From NCBI GenBank assembly GCA_024405075.1, contig JAKSPG010000074.1, forward strand, positions 1 to 6,323: DNA of 6,323 nt, read 5' to 3'. Origin of the DNA: Elusimicrobiaceae bacterium (GTDB lineage: Bacteria > Elusimicrobiota > Elusimicrobia > Elusimicrobiales > Elusimicrobiaceae). The first letter of the stretch is position 1; each line of letters starts with the position of its first letter. The position numbers were made by a program, and so were the translations under genes. This document shows, in pieces, positions 6,090 to 6,323 of the stretch. Below the pieces are notes generated by a model that saw nothing but the letters and a program-made list of their open reading frames with translations, did no database searches and had not been told where the DNA came from.

Positions 6090-6098
6090 ATTGTAACA
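6090..6098 (-). promoter_or_regulatory. Extended -10 promoter of the HAD phosphatase gene
   Basis: The minus strand reads TGTTACAAT (6098-6090), that is TG, one base and TACAAT, an extended -10 element 34 nt upstream of the start codon. The region 17 nt further up is only T-rich (6113-6118), so a -35 box is weak, which an extended -10 can offset. GCCGGA occurs twice between promoter and ATG (around 6077-6082 and 6064-6069), the second overlapping the Shine-Dalgarno sequence. Confidence 0.55.
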
Positions 6099-6231
6099 CT
6101 TTTGCACCGAAGAAAAAAGCGATTTTAAACCACTATCCCCAAAGTCCCACCGAAGGGCTTGTTATGCAGATTTCCCCCCCATTTTAACCCGACAACAAAC
6201 GTCTTATTTTCACCGGGCTAATAAATTTAGC

Positions 6232-6259
6232 ATGACATATCAAAAAAAAAAACGATAAT
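6232..6259 (+). promoter_or_regulatory. Plus-strand promoter with poly-A spacer upstream of the edge gene
   Basis: ATGACA (6232-6237, five of six to TTGACA), a 16-nt spacer TATC plus eleven A plus C, and GATAAT (6254-6259, five of six to TATAAT) form a good sigma70-type promoter. Transcription would start near 6266, about 30 nt before the ATG at 6297. The 20 bases 6237-6256 repeat those at 27-46, where the mirror strand is used as promoter. The rest of the gap from 6099 to 6231 shows no gene or RNA that I recognise. Confidence 0.6.
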
Positions 6260-6296
6260 GATGGTAGCTGCGAATAAATCAAAAAAAGAACGCACC

Positions 6297-6323
6297 ATGG
6301 CAGTGCCAAAATCCAGAATACCG
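6297..6323 (+). CDS. rpmF: Start of ribosomal protein bL32 (partial, cut by window end)
   Basis: Only nine codons are visible: MAVPKSRIP. The opening MAVPK with a following basic residue is the common start of bL32, a small zinc-ribbon or Zn-free protein of the large ribosomal subunit. The identification rests on this short stretch, so it is tentative. A promoter at 6232-6259 would place the 5' end about 30 nt upstream. The Shine-Dalgarno is poor (AAAGAA-like, 6284-6290). An in-frame ATGATG at 6258-6263 would add 12 or 13 residues, but it overlaps the -10 box, so the ATG at 6297 is preferred. Confidence 0.55.

Noticed and set aside
6258..6296. Earlier in-frame ATGATG start for the edge gene
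   Set aside because: It overlaps the -10 box GATAAT and would add residues before the typical MAVPK start of bL32.

Overview
The window carries five complete protein genes and the first nine codons of a sixth. All are ordinary chromosomal bacterial genes with Shine-Dalgarno sites, short intergenic gaps and no mobile element, tRNA, rRNA or CRISPR array that I can see. The best clue to the organism is the pilin-like protein at 4619-5218. Its N-terminus ([23 protein letters not shown], written here as two halves [10 protein letters not shown] and [13 protein letters not shown], then YQKAVEKARAA) closely resembles the many pilin-like proteins of Elusimicrobiota such as Elusimicrobium. I therefore favour a gut-type elusimicrobiote, but this is recollection of a family signature, not a search result.

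Layout from left to right. Positions 1-315 hold no gene. They hold a leftward promoter at the edge (TTGACA-16-TATCAT, minus strand), a long inverted repeat, and the terminator of the next gene. Positions 316-2244 (minus) encode a full-length glutamine-dependent NAD+ synthetase. A 159-base divergent intergenic region follows. On the plus strand, a polyprenyl-phosphate-type family 2 glycosyltransferase (2404-3327) is joined by an ATGA overlap to a CNNM/CorC-type membrane protein with a CBS pair (3324-4622), forming a two-gene operon. That operon runs tail-to-tail into the pilin-like gene (4619-5218, minus), and the two stop codons interlock. A HAD-superfamily phosphatase (5456-6055, minus) follows, with its own terminator and an extended -10 promoter. 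The right edge holds a plus-strand promoter (ATGACA-16-GATAAT) and the start MAVPKSRIP, probably ribosomal protein bL32.

The genes do not form one pathway: cofactor synthesis, envelope glycan and ion handling, surface pilin, phosphatase and ribosome each appear as separate transcription units. The most interesting signal is regulatory. Three separated promoters share a design in which a homopolymeric A/T run fills the spacer between -35 and -10. Two of them (positions 24-51 and 5252-5276, both minus) also share an AT-rich upstream block plus perfect TTGACA. At the pilin gene the run is 8 T instead of 11, which leaves only 13 nt between the boxes. Slippage of this run could switch pilin transcription on and off. 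That is a hypothesis; the sequence shows only the tract and the spacing.
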